From assembly GCF_000380165.1 (NCBI RefSeq), contig NZ_KB904683.1, positions 1 to 44,320 of the forward strand: DNA of 44,320 nt, in the 5' to 3' direction. Of this stretch, positions 1 through 7,425 are shown in pieces. The DNA is from Wenjunlia vitaminophila DSM 41686 (GTDB lineage: Bacteria > Actinomycetota > Actinomycetes > Streptomycetales > Streptomycetaceae). The notes below the pieces were generated by a model. That model searched no databases and was not told where the DNA came from. It saw only the letters and a program-made list of their open reading frames with translations. Positions within the stretch are counted from its first letter, which is position 1. Every line of letters begins with the position of its first letter. The position numbers and the translations under genes were made by a program.

Positions 1-405
1 CAGGCTGCCTTGGAGTTCGGCGCGGAGGTCGGGGGTGAGGACGGTTCCTGCCCGGTCGACCAGGAGTGCCATCTCGTAGCCGACCAGGCCGATGTCGCAC
101 TCGGGGTGGGCGAGTACGGCCAGGGAGGAGCCGTCGGAGATGGCCATGATGAACAGGAACCCGCGTTCCATCTCCACCACGGTCTGGTTGACGTGTCCGC
201 CTTCGAAGATGCGGGAGGCTCCGGCGGTGAGGGAGGTCAGGCCGGAGGCGACGGCGGCGAGCTGGTCGGCGCGGTCACGGGGGAAGCCCTCGGACATGGC
301 CAGCAGCAGACCGTCCGCGGAGACCACCACGGTGTGGGAAACACCCGGGGTGTTGTCCACGAAGTTGGTGATCAACCAGTTCAGGTTCTGCGCCGCCTGG
401 CTCAT
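1..405 (-). CDS. cvnB: Roadblock/LC7-domain protein of a conservon (CvnB), C-terminus cut by window edge
   Basis: The reading frame starts at an ATG at 405 (MSQAAQNLNWLITNF) and stays open to base 1, giving 135 residues. Homologues are about 137 residues, so very little is missing. Roadblock/LC7 proteins are small alpha/beta proteins that pair with Ras-like GTPases. In actinobacterial conservons the order is CvnA (sensor kinase-like), CvnB (roadblock), CvnC (DUF742) and CvnD (GTPase), thought to form a membrane-associated, G-protein-like complex. Visible family features are the N-terminal amphipathic segment, a central AVASGLTSLTAGASRIFEGG helix and a hydrophobic FLFIMAISDGSSLAVLA strand pair. 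It lies 9 bases after the stop of the upstream cvnA on the same strand, so the two are surely co-transcribed; cvnC and cvnD should lie left of the window. Identification is firm; the exact role is not known from sequence. Confidence 0.85.
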   Translation of the reverse strand, partial: MSQAAQNLNWLITNFVDNTPGVSHTVVVSADGLLLAMSEGFPRDRADQLAAVASGLTSLTAGASRIFEGGHVNQTVVEMERGFLFIMAISDGSSLAVLAHPECDIGLVGYEMALLVDRAGTVLTPDLRAELQGSL

Positions 406-414
406 GGCACTCAA

Positions 415-3400
415 CTAACGCTCCTGGTGATTGGGACTGAAACCGCGGCCGTCGGTACCACCGGCCTGCCGGCCCTGCTGGATGCCGCGGCGGAGGTTCG
501 TCAGCCGACCGCGCACCTCGTCGGGCGCGCGGGAAACCTGGGGCCCGCTTGGCTGGGCCTGCTGCTCCTGCTGTGCCCTGCCCGGGACCAGGTTGGCCCG
601 GGGCACCCGGCGGGGCAGGCCCGAGGAGGTGACTCCGCCGGCCTGGGGCTCGCGGACCTGCTCGGCCCGACGCCACCGCTCGTCGTTGGCGGAGGGTCGC
701 CACTGCGCCGAAGCGGTGTCGGGGACCGCGGCCTGCGGCTGCGCCTGGGGTGCGCTGGACGGCTCCTGTTGGCTCCGGGGGGAACGGCTGGGCAGGGGCG
801 GACGTCCGGCGGCGGGCTGTGCGGCGGGTGCCTGCGCCCGCTGGGGGGCGGGTGCGGGCGGCGGCGGCGTGGGCCGTGCCGCGTCGGTGGTTCCCGGCAC
901 CTCGTGCGCGGCCTCGTGGCTCTGCGCCGCCGCCAGACGGTCGGCCCGACCGGTGCGGGAACGGAACCAGTTCGACTCCATGGTGTCGAAGATCGGGGTC
1001 CGCTCGTCGGCGTTGCTCGGCGCCGGAGGCAGCGCCATCGGCTCGGCGGCAGCGGGGAGCTGCGGATCCGGGCGGCGCTGCTCGAAGGGGTGCTGCTCCG
1101 GCTGGTGCTGCTCGGGCCGCAGCGGCTGGGGCAGCGGCGGTTCGGGCCGGTGTACCTCGGCCCGGTGCGGGGGTTGGCTGGGGAACGGCTGCGGCGTCGG
1201 CGGTTCCGGCCGCTGGGGCACGGGACGTTCCTCGTCGCCGCCGCGCACCGCCTCGAACTGCAGGGTGGACTCCACCCGGCCATGCCCGTCCTGGGCCCCC
1301 GCGGGCTCGGCCCAGCCCGGGTGCCCGGGAACGGGGGTGCCGTCCGGCGGGGTCGCGGTCCGCTCGGGCGCGTCCCGGAAGAGCCCGGCCCAGGGGGCCG
1401 CGTCAGCGGGCTGCTGACCGCGCGGGGAGTGCGCCTGCGGTGGGACCGGCGGGTCGGACGGGTCCTGCCGCGGGCGGCTCGGGGGCGCCTGCGGGGGTGC
1501 GACGTGGGCCGACTGCGGTGCCGGTTGGGGACGGGCCGGATGCGACCTGGTGGGCAGCGGGGGCGGAGGCAGGGTGCGGTTCGGCGGCTGGCTCCCGGAC
1601 TGGGGGTTCCCGTCGCGCTCGGAACGGTTGTCGTTGCGGTCCGCGGCGACCGGCGCCGGACCGGTCCTGACCGGTCCGGACTGGGCCCGGTTGTCGGCGT
1701 TCTGGCGCTGCGACGACTCGGGGCCGCGGCCGGCCGGACCCGCGCCGGCACCGGCCGGGAACGCCCCGGGCTGGCCCTGCTGGGGGCCGCCCGCGGCCGG
1801 GGCCTGCTGCCGGTTGCCGCCGGGCCGCGGGGCGCTGCCGCCCTGGGTGATGTCCACCGGCAGCATGACCAGCGCCGTCGTGCCGCCCGAGTCGCTGGGG
1901 CGGAGCTGGATGCGGATGCCGTGCCGCAGGGAGAGCCGACCGACCACGAACAGGCCCATGCGGCGGGAGACCGACACGTCCACGGTCGGCGGGTTCGCCA
2001 GCCGCTCGTTGATGTCGGCCAGGTCCTCGGGGGACAGGCCGATCCCGGTGTCGTGGATCTCGATGAGCACCCGCCCGTCGGGAAGGGCGTGACCGGTGAC
2101 CCGCACCCTGGTCTGGGGACTGGAGAACGAGGTCGCGTTCTCCAGCAGCTCGGCGAGCAGGTGCACCAGGTCGTTGACCACACGACCGGCCACCTCGGTC
2201 GAGGGCACCGCGGTCAGTTCGATCCGCTCGTACTGCTCCACCTCGGAGGCGGCGGCGCGCAGCACGTCCACCAGCGGGACCGGGCGGGTCCACCGGCGCC
2301 CCGGCTCCTCGCCCGCGAGGACCAGGAGGTTCTCGCCGTTGCGGCGCATGCGGGTGGCCAGGTGGTCCAGCTTGAACAGGCTGGAGAGCTGGTCCGGGTC
2401 GGCCTCGCGGCTCTCCAGCTCGGAGATGAGGCTGAGCTGACGCTGGATGAGGCCCTGGCTGCGCCGGGAGAGGTTGGTGAACATCGCGTTGACGTTTCCG
2501 CGGAGCAGCGCCTGCTCCGACGCCAACCGGACGGCCTCGCGGTGCACCTCGTCGAAGGCCTTGGCCACCCGCCCGATCTCGTCGCGGGAGTTCAGGCCGA
2601 TGGACTGCACACTGGTGTCGATCTCCTGTGGATCGGCCTCTGACAGGTGCTTGACCAGTTCCGGGAGCCGGTGCTGCGCGACCTCCTGGGCGGTGTCCTG
2701 GACCCGCCGCAGCGAGCGGATCATGGAGCGGGCCACCACGGCGGCGCCGACCACCGCCACCCCCAGGACGATCAGGATCATCGCCCCGTTGAGCAGTGCC
2801 TCCCGCTGCGCCTCGTCGCGGAGCTTCTTGGCCTGCTTGGCCATCTGGGAGAGCAGCTCGGTCTGGACCGCCTCCATCGCCTCCATCTTGGCGGAGGAGC
2901 GGTCGATCCAGTCCAGGTACGACATCTTCTCGGACTTGATGCCGTTCTCGTAGTTGACCGCGCGCTCGCGGAACTTGTCCGCGAGCTTGATGTCCACCAC
3001 GTCACCGTCGACGCCCTTGAGCAACTCGTCGGCGTCGTCACCGTAGATGGCCTCGAACCGGCTCCGGGCGCTGCGCTCGGTGGTGTAGGTGGTGCGGGCG
3101 AAGTACCGGTCGTTCTCGCTGAGCGCGGGGCCGTCGTCCCTGGCGAGGGCCGCGGCCAGGATGGCGCGCTGCACCGAGTACGCCTCCTTGGAGGAGGAGA
3201 AGGCGCTCAGCGCGCGGGTGCGCTGGATCATCTCGGGGCTGCCGGAGGCCTGGGCCATGTCCTGGGAGAGGGACAGGAGTCCCTCGACGAGCTGGCTGTA
3301 GCCCTCGGCGGTGGGGGACACGTAGCTCGGGTTGTCGTAGGCCCGGGCACGGATCCGGTTGAGTTCGTGGAGCTGGTTCTCGATCTGCACCAGCGTGTTG

Positions 3401-3930
3401 CGGACACCCGTCAGGTTGTCGTCGTCCTCCGGGACCGCCTCGCTGGCGTTGTGGAAGGACTCCGAGGCCTTGTCCGTCGCGTTCCGGCTGGCCTTGATCT
3501 GGTCGTCGCTCTTCCGACCGCGGATCAACGGCCCGGCCGTCATGTCCCGCTCTGCCTGGAGGGCGTCGGCGAGCTTGGTGGCCCGCTCGGTCAACGTGGT
3601 GAGCTGGTCCATGTGCTCGAGCTTGTCCACCTCCTCCAGCGAGCTCTGGATGCGCAGCGCGCCCAGGGAGGTGGCGGCGACCACGGGGAGGGTGAGCAGC
3701 GCCACCAGGCGCGTGCTGATCCGCCAGTTCCGCAGCCGTATTCGCGACACCGGCCGGTCCAGTGGGTCGATCGGTGCGGCACCGCCGTTCTCACCGTCCG
3801 AGCCCTTCGGCTTCGGCGTTGCCGCGGCATCGGCAGCCGGTGCGACCTGCGGCGCGGCGTCAGGGCCTGCCCCGCCGCGCTGCTCCGGGTCGCCCGCAGC
3901 GCCGCCATCCTTCTTGATACGTCCCTGCAC
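415..3930 (-). CDS. cvnA: Conservon sensor kinase-like protein CvnA (NIT sensor, HAMP, HATPase_c)
   Basis: This is a membrane protein of about 1171 residues. From the N-terminus: a cytoplasmic lead, a transmembrane helix (STRLVALLTLPVVAATSLG), an extracytoplasmic helical nitrate/nitrite-sensor-type (NIT) domain, a second membrane helix (GAMILIVLGVAVVGAAVVA), a HAMP linker, and an HATPase_c domain with an N-box (LLAELLENATSFSSP) and G1 box (IHDTGIGLS). The last 450 or so residues are a Pro/Gln/Arg-rich tail of low complexity. No clear phospho-acceptor H-box is seen before the ATPase domain, in line with CvnA proteins, which are kinase-like but whose phosphotransfer is unproven. I chose the GTG at 3930 because VQGRIKKDGG matches the start I remember for Streptomyces homologues and an AGAGG lies 11 bases upstream. 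ATGs at 4068 and 4164 are also in frame, but the latter overlaps a likely -10 element. Heads the conservon with cvnB. Confidence 0.85.
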   Translation of the reverse strand: MQGRIKKDGGAAGDPEQRGGAGPDAAPQVAPAADAAATPKPKGSDGENGGAAPIDPLDRPVSRIRLRNWRISTRLVALLTLPVVAATSLGALRIQSSLEEVDKLEHMDQLTTLTERATKLADALQAERDMTAGPLIRGRKSDDQIKASRNATDKASESFHNASEAVPEDDDNLTGVRNTLVQIENQLHELNRIRARAYDNPSYVSPTAEGYSQLVEGLLSLSQDMAQASGSPEMIQRTRALSAFSSSKEAYSVQRAILAAALARDDGPALSENDRYFARTTYTTERSARSRFEAIYGDDADELLKGVDGDVVDIKLADKFRERAVNYENGIKSEKMSYLDWIDRSSAKMEAMEAVQTELLSQMAKQAKKLRDEAQREALLNGAMILIVLGVAVVGAAVVARSMIRSLRRVQDTAQEVAQHRLPELVKHLSEADPQEIDTSVQSIGLNSRDEIGRVAKAFDEVHREAVRLASEQALLRGNVNAMFTNLSRRSQGLIQRQLSLISELESREADPDQLSSLFKLDHLATRMRRNGENLLVLAGEEPGRRWTRPVPLVDVLRAAASEVEQYERIELTAVPSTEVAGRVVNDLVHLLAELLENATSFSSPQTRVRVTGHALPDGRVLIEIHDTGIGLSPEDLADINERLANPPTVDVSVSRRMGLFVVGRLSLRHGIRIQLRPSDSGGTTALVMLPVDITQGGSAPRPGGNRQQAPAAGGPQQGQPGAFPAGAGAGPAGRGPESSQRQNADNRAQSGPVRTGPAPVAADRNDNRSERDGNPQSGSQPPNRTLPPPPLPTRSHPARPQPAPQSAHVAPPQAPPSRPRQDPSDPPVPPQAHSPRGQQPADAAPWAGLFRDAPERTATPPDGTPVPGHPGWAEPAGAQDGHGRVESTLQFEAVRGGDEERPVPQRPEPPTPQPFPSQPPHRAEVHRPEPPLPQPLRPEQHQPEQHPFEQRRPDPQLPAAAEPMALPPAPSNADERTPIFDTMESNWFRSRTGRADRLAAAQSHEAAHEVPGTTDAARPTPPPPAPAPQRAQAPAAQPAAGRPPLPSRSPRSQQEPSSAPQAQPQAAVPDTASAQWRPSANDERWRRAEQVREPQAGGVTSSGLPRRVPRANLVPGRAQQEQQAQPSGPQVSRAPDEVRGRLTNLRRGIQQGRQAGGTDGRGFSPNHQER

Positions 3931-4155
3931 TAGCGTCGCAACCTCTGGACCAGGCGTCCCCCGCGCGGGCGGCGGGACGGTGTCGAGTCTTGAGGGCTCG
4001 TGCCCATCCGTTGGCCGAGCGGCCGACACGTGCCCTGTTGGACCGCCTCCCGGGTCGTCGCGCTCCATATCGCGCGAGCGGGGTAGTGAGTCGGCGGTCC
4101 GTGGAATTCCAGCACAGGCCAGCAGCGCCAACAAGGGCGGAGGTAGAGCGAGCGG

Positions 4156-4186
4156 ATTATGCAACGTTCCGCACGTGAACTGTCAC
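4156..4186 (-). promoter_or_regulatory. Possible cvnA promoter
   Basis: On the minus strand a -35-like GTGACA (4181-4186) and a -10-like CATAAT (4156-4161) are separated by 19 bases, slightly longer than ideal. They sit just upstream of the kinase gene in unusually AT-rich DNA. Inferred from pattern only. Confidence 0.35.
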
Positions 4187-4562
4187 TGTTGGTGGAGGTC
4201 TCTCTGACAGATATTGTCACTTTGTGGACACTCCGGACTCGGCGAACTCCTGTCCCACAGCTCTTTTGGGAGCGTGGAAGGCGACGCTCGAGGGTAATGC
4301 CGGGATCATCCCCATGTCCGGTATGATGGGTTTCTTGGGTGTTTGCCGTTCCCTGGGTGAGCAAAATCACAGCGTCGCAGTGGCGAATGTCACGGTGCTG
4401 GGGTGTTACGCAGGTTTAGCGTGCTGGTTTACGTGAGGGCGGTTGCTGTCCACCGAAGCTGGCTCGTCGCCCGTTCCCGACGCGAGCCCCCTGCATGAAC
4501 CTGGTCCGGCACGACCGTTTCCCATGACCGTTCCCGACACGACACGAGGTTGACTCCGCGCG
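4187..4562. other. Intergenic regulatory stretch between cvnA and the 71-residue ORF
   Basis: This stretch of about 375 bases is clearly less GC-rich than its surroundings and I see no supported gene in it. It holds two small perfect dyads: TGACA-GATAT-TGTCA at 4205-4219 and GGGAT-C-ATCCC at 4302-4312. A TATGAT hexamer (4322-4327) could be a plus-strand -10, but no convincing -35 precedes it. A 15-base motif, ccgttcccgacRcga, occurs at 4471-4485 and again at 4528-4542, 57 bases apart, just upstream of the small ORF. The dyads could be binding sites for a regulator of the divergent transcripts; this is inference. Confidence 0.4.
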
Positions 4563-4778
4563 ATGAAGACCACGCTGAACTCCCGGTCCATAGCCAACCC
4601 CCGGCGCACCACCCTGGCGCACCTGGAGAAGGGCGCACTGGACAAGGTCAGCCTGTCAGGCGGTGTCACCCAGGACGGCGCGGACCCGGCGGTTGAGCAG
4701 GCTCCGCCGGCGGTGGAGACCCCGCTGACCACGGCCAACCCCAACCGCACCGTCGTGGTGGACGCCCCCGCGGCCTGA
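4563..4778 (+). CDS. Unrecognised 71-residue protein, no cysteines, acidic C-terminal half
   Basis: I do not recognise this gene. It starts at an ATG at 4563 (an in-frame stop lies 12 bases upstream, so this is the earliest start) with GAGG 13 bases before it, a long spacing. It is probably real: 65 of 71 codons end in G or C, as in neighbouring genes, which is unlikely for a random frame. The N-terminal third is basic (KTTLNSRSIANPRRTT); the rest is acidic and rich in Pro, Ala, Val and Thr (ADPAVEQAPPAVETPL), ending in PAA. There is no signal peptide, membrane helix or cysteine. It is followed by FAH after 116 bases and preceded by the divergent conservon. A leader-core arrangement as in peptide natural products is possible but no modification enzyme is seen nearby. 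Confidence 0.5.
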   Translation: MKTTLNSRSIANPRRTTLAHLEKGALDKVSLSGGVTQDGADPAVEQAPPAVETPLTTANPNRTVVVDAPAA

Positions 4779-4894
4779 ACCGCCGGCTCCGGCAGCGCCG
4801 CCCCGATCGTTAACCTAGGGCCGACAGGACACGGGTCCCGCATTCCGGGGGCCCGTGTCCCGGCGTCCATCGACCGAAGGGGCGGCAGCGAGCC

Positions 4895-5692
4895 GTGCGC
4901 ATTGCCAGGTTCTCCATCGACGGGACCGTCGGGTTCGGAGTGGTCGAGGGTGACCGCTCGGCGACGGCTCCCGCTGACGCGGACGATCTCGTCCTCGACA
5001 TCATCAAGGGGCATCCGTTCGGTGACTTCACCACCACCGGCCGGAAGGTCCCACTGGGCAAGGTCCGCCTGCTCCCCCCGGTGCTGCCGAGCAAGGTCGT
5101 CGCCATCGGGCGGAACTACGCCGAGCACGCCGCGGAGCTCGGCAACGAGGTTCCGGAACGCCCCATCGCCTTCTTCAAGCCGTCCACCTCGGTGATCGGC
5201 CCGGGCGACCCCATCACCTACCCCGCGTTCTCCACCGAGGTGCACCACGAGGCCGAGCTGGCCGTGGTCATCGGACGGATGTGCAGGGAGGTGCCGCCGG
5301 AGCGGGTTCCGGACGTGATCCTCGGCTACACCTGCGCCAACGACATCACCGCCCGCGACGTGCAGAAGGCGGAGAAGCAGTGGGCCCGGGCCAAGGGCTT
5401 CGACGGCTCCTGCCCGCTGGGGCCCTGGATCGAGACCGCGCTCGACCCCGCCGACCTCGCGATCACCTGCACGGTCAACGGCGAGCTGCGCCAGGCCGGC
5501 CGCACCGCGGAGATGATCCACTCGATCAGTGACCTGATCGTGCACATCACCGAGGCGATGACGCTGTTGCCCGGTGACGTCCTGCTCACCGGAACCCCCG
5601 CCGGTGTCGGCCCCGTCACCGCGGGTGACGAGGTCGCGGTCTCCATCGAGGGCATCGGCACGCTGACCAACCAGGTGGTCTCCCGCTCCTGA
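4895..5692 (+). CDS. Fumarylacetoacetate hydrolase (FAH) family protein
   Basis: A protein of 265 residues with a GTG start at 4895, preceded by GAAGGGG. It belongs to the large FAH superfamily of metal-dependent C-C hydrolases, isomerases and decarboxylases acting on 2-oxo acids. The N-terminal part is the short DUF2437-like cap; the catalytic fold carries the family metal ligands in HHEAELAVVIG (the E-x-E pair) and the aspartate of YTCANDITARD, plus KGFDGSCPLGPW and the C-terminal LLTGTPAGVG loop. These residues are intact, so the enzyme should be active. The true substrate cannot be read from sequence; homologues are often misnamed as 2-hydroxyhepta-2,4-diene-1,7-dioate isomerase. In Streptomyces a homologue lies directly upstream of gltX; here gltX does not follow and a terminator and tRNA promoter come next. 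Confidence 0.85.
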   Translation: MRIARFSIDGTVGFGVVEGDRSATAPADADDLVLDIIKGHPFGDFTTTGRKVPLGKVRLLPPVLPSKVVAIGRNYAEHAAELGNEVPERPIAFFKPSTSVIGPGDPITYPAFSTEVHHEAELAVVIGRMCREVPPERVPDVILGYTCANDITARDVQKAEKQWARAKGFDGSCPLGPWIETALDPADLAITCTVNGELRQAGRTAEMIHSISDLIVHITEAMTLLPGDVLLTGTPAGVGPVTAGDEVAVSIEGIGTLTNQVVSRS

Positions 5693-5722
5693 CCGCCGGC
5701 GGACCGGGCCGGATGCCGGCGG
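5693..5722 (+). terminator. Terminator of the FAH gene
   Basis: An 8-base perfect stem, CCGCCGGC (5693-5700) with GCCGGCGG (5715-5722), with a 14-base loop starts directly after the stop codon and is followed by GTTATT. Confidence 0.6.
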
Positions 5723-5733
5723 GTTATTCGATT

Positions 5734-5761
5734 TTGGAGCGCCCGCCGGATCGGGTAATGT
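5734..5761 (+). promoter_or_regulatory. Promoter of the tRNA-Gln gene
   Basis: TTGGAG (5734-5739) and TAATGT (5756-5761) with a 16-base spacer, about 95 bases before the tRNA. The block TTTTGGAG...GGGTAATGTTC resembles tRNA promoters I remember from streptomycetes. Confidence 0.5.
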
Positions 5762-5856
5762 TCTTCCTGCGCCACCGAGGCGGCCACCAGGTCGCAGCGG
5801 AGACGCAAGCCAAGCGACATCCCTCGGGGAGATTCAGTGTCCCGGGGATGGAGCAG

Positions 5857-5928
5857 TGGGGTATGGGGTAATTGGCAGCCCGACGGATTCTGGCTCCGTT
5901 AGTCTAGGTTCGAGTCCTGGTACCCCAG
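5857..5928 (+). tRNA. tRNA-Gln (anticodon CUG)
   Basis: The 7-base acceptor stem TGGGGTA (5857-5863) pairs perfectly with TACCCCA (5921-5927). The anticodon stem ACGGA/TCCGT encloses TTCTGGC, so the anticodon is CTG and it reads CAG. The T arm is CTAGG-TTCGAGT-CCTGG. CCA is not encoded. A strong hairpin, CCAGCGGGA/TCCCGCTGG (5925-5944), overlaps the 3' end and may direct processing of the trailer. Actinobacteria normally charge this tRNA with Glu through GluRS and then amidate it with GatCAB. Confidence 0.93.
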
Positions 5929-6038
5929 CGGGAGTTCCCGCTGGTCGCACCCTCTGTAGCTGTCGCTCTCGAGTCGCCTGTGCGCGATGGGAGTGGCAGA
6001 TGTGAAGGGGGTGGCCGAGTGTGAAGTTCCAAGGTAGG

Positions 6039-6111
6039 GCCCCCGTTGTGTAGCGGCCTAGCACGCTGCCCTCTCAAGGCAGTAGCGCCGGTTCGAATCC
6101 GGTCGGGGGTA
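6039..6111 (+). tRNA. tRNA-Glu (anticodon CUC), copy 1
   Basis: Acceptor GCCCCCG pairs with CGGGGGT; anticodon stem CTGCC/GGCAG encloses CTCTCAA, giving anticodon CTC; T arm CCGGT-TCGAATC-CGG type. The gene is 110 bases after tRNA-Gln with no clear terminator between them, so they may be co-transcribed. Confidence 0.93.
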
Positions 6112-6235
6112 CAGATCCTCTCCTTCTCCCAGGCGGGCCAAGGCCCGGGGGGAAGGTGCGCACCGTCACCATCCGGATGACAGTCCTGCCGCACGGCATC
6201 ACTTTCCCGGAGGCGATGAGCACAGGATCGCCAGG

Positions 6236-6308
6236 GCCCCCGTTGTGTAGCGGCCTAGCACGCTGCCCTCTCAAGGCAGTAGCGCCGGTTCGAATCCGGT
6301 CGGGGGTA
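6236..6308 (+). tRNA. tRNA-Glu (anticodon CUC), copy 2
   Basis: Identical over all 73 bases to the copy at 6039-6111, with unrelated flanks beyond a few bases on each side, 124 bases apart. A hairpin terminator follows. Confidence 0.93.
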
Positions 6309-6336
6309 CCACAGGAACGCGCACGACAGGCAACAG

Positions 6337-6374
6337 AAGGCCCCGGACCGGCTTACCGCCAGGTCAGGGGCCTT
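6337..6374 (+). terminator. Terminator of the tRNA cluster
   Basis: AAGGCCCC (6337-6344) pairs with GGGGCCTT (6367-6374), and the stem continues inward with GACC/GGTC after one mismatch. Followed by GTTGCTG, so no real T-tract. Confidence 0.6.
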
Positions 6375-6523
6375 GTTGCTGTGCGGCGCGCGTCGGCTCA
6401 ACACCGTGATCACCGCACTTCGGCGGGCCGCGGCCGGGCCGGTGCGGGGCTCCTCGGCAGCGCCGGGAGCGGGACGCCGGCCGGGGCCTTCCCGTCGTCG
6501 GAACGGCGCCTGGGTGTGCGCAC

Positions 6524-7237
6524 CTAGCCGCGGCGCAGCGACTCGGTGAGGCGGCCCGCCGCGTCCATCACGGCCTGGGCGTGCATCCGACCCGGGTGCC
6601 GGGTGAGCCGTTCGATGGGGCCCGACACGGAGACCGCGGCGACCACCCGGTTCGACGGGCCGCGCACCGGGGCGGAGACCGAGGCCACGCCCGGCTCGCG
6701 CTCACCGATGGACTGAGCCCAACCCCGGCGCCGCACCCCGGACAGCGCGGTGGCGGTGAACCGGGCGCCCTGGAGCCCGCGGTGCAGCCGCTCCGGCTCC
6801 TCCCAGGCCAACAGCACCTGGGCGGCGGACCCCGCCTTCATCGGCAGGGTGCTGCCCACCGGGACGGTGTCCCGGAGCCCGGAGAGCCGTTCCGCGGCGG
6901 CGACGCAGATCCGCATGTCGCCCTGGCGCCGGTAGAGCTGGGCGCTCTCACCCGTGACGTCCCTCAGGTGGGTCAGCACCGGGCCGGCCGCGGCGAGCAG
7001 CCGGTCCTCACCGGCGGCCGCGGCCAGCTCGCCGAGCCTCGGCCCCAGGATGAACCGGCCCTGCATGTCCCGTGCCACCAGTCGGTGGTGCTCGAGCGCG
7101 ACCGCGAGCCGGTGTGCCGTGGGACGGGCGAGACCCGTCGCGGCGACCAGTCCGGCGAGCGTGGCCGGACCGGATTCCAGCGCTGCCATCACCAGCGCAG
7201 CCTTGTCGAGAACTCCGACGCCGCTAGAGTTGTCCAT
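6524..7237 (-). CDS. ndgR: IclR-family regulator NdgR (leucine biosynthesis)
   Basis: A 237-residue IclR-type regulator. Residues 1-60 form the winged helix-turn-helix (PATLAGLVAATGLARPTAHRLAVALEHHR), followed by the GAF-like effector domain, with the family segment GSAAQVLLAWEEPERLHRGL near 140. I chose the ATG at 7237 because MDNSSGVGVLDKAAL is the start I know from NdgR; the frame also opens 7 codons earlier. NdgR of S. coelicolor and LtbR of Corynebacterium control leuCD and other amino-acid genes and affect nitrogen-dependent growth. Here it is divergent from leuCD with 188 bases between starts, which strongly supports that leuCD is its target. The recognition helix and wing look intact. 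Confidence 0.9.
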   Translation of the reverse strand: MDNSSGVGVLDKAALVMAALESGPATLAGLVAATGLARPTAHRLAVALEHHRLVARDMQGRFILGPRLGELAAAAGEDRLLAAAGPVLTHLRDVTGESAQLYRRQGDMRICVAAAERLSGLRDTVPVGSTLPMKAGSAAQVLLAWEEPERLHRGLQGARFTATALSGVRRRGWAQSIGEREPGVASVSAPVRGPSNRVVAAVSVSGPIERLTRHPGRMHAQAVMDAAGRLTESLRRG

Positions 7238-7254
7238 GAGCCGATACTGAGGTC

Positions 7255-7265
7255 TCACATCGTGA
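7255..7265. promoter_or_regulatory. Dyad in the ndgR-leuC divergent region, possible NdgR operator
   Basis: TCAC-ATC-GTGA (7255-7265) is followed at once by GAAACGCAAGTTC (7264-7276), a second dyad with GAA/TTC ends. The pair sits in the less GC-rich segment just upstream of ndgR, where an autoregulatory and leuCD operator would be expected. Binding is inferred from position and symmetry only. Confidence 0.35.
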
Positions 7266-7425
7266 AACGCAAGTTCATTTCTCGAGGGAAGCCGTCAATC
7301 TTGGGAGAAAGCTCGGGGAACACCCCGCACGCACCGCTTCGCCCGCTGGTGAACCCACCGGTCGGGCCGCTGCCGGTGCACACGCCACGAGCAGGCCGGC
7401 AGCGACGCCGGCCGGAGGGAATGTG

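Noticed and set aside
3931-4164. ATG at 4164 as the cvnA start
   Set aside because: It overlaps the probable -10 element, and the extra 78 residues have no family match; GTG 3930 fits the homologues better.
7238-7425. T-box or leucine attenuator upstream of leuC
   Set aside because: No T-box sequence and no leucine-rich leader peptide ahead of a terminator could be found.
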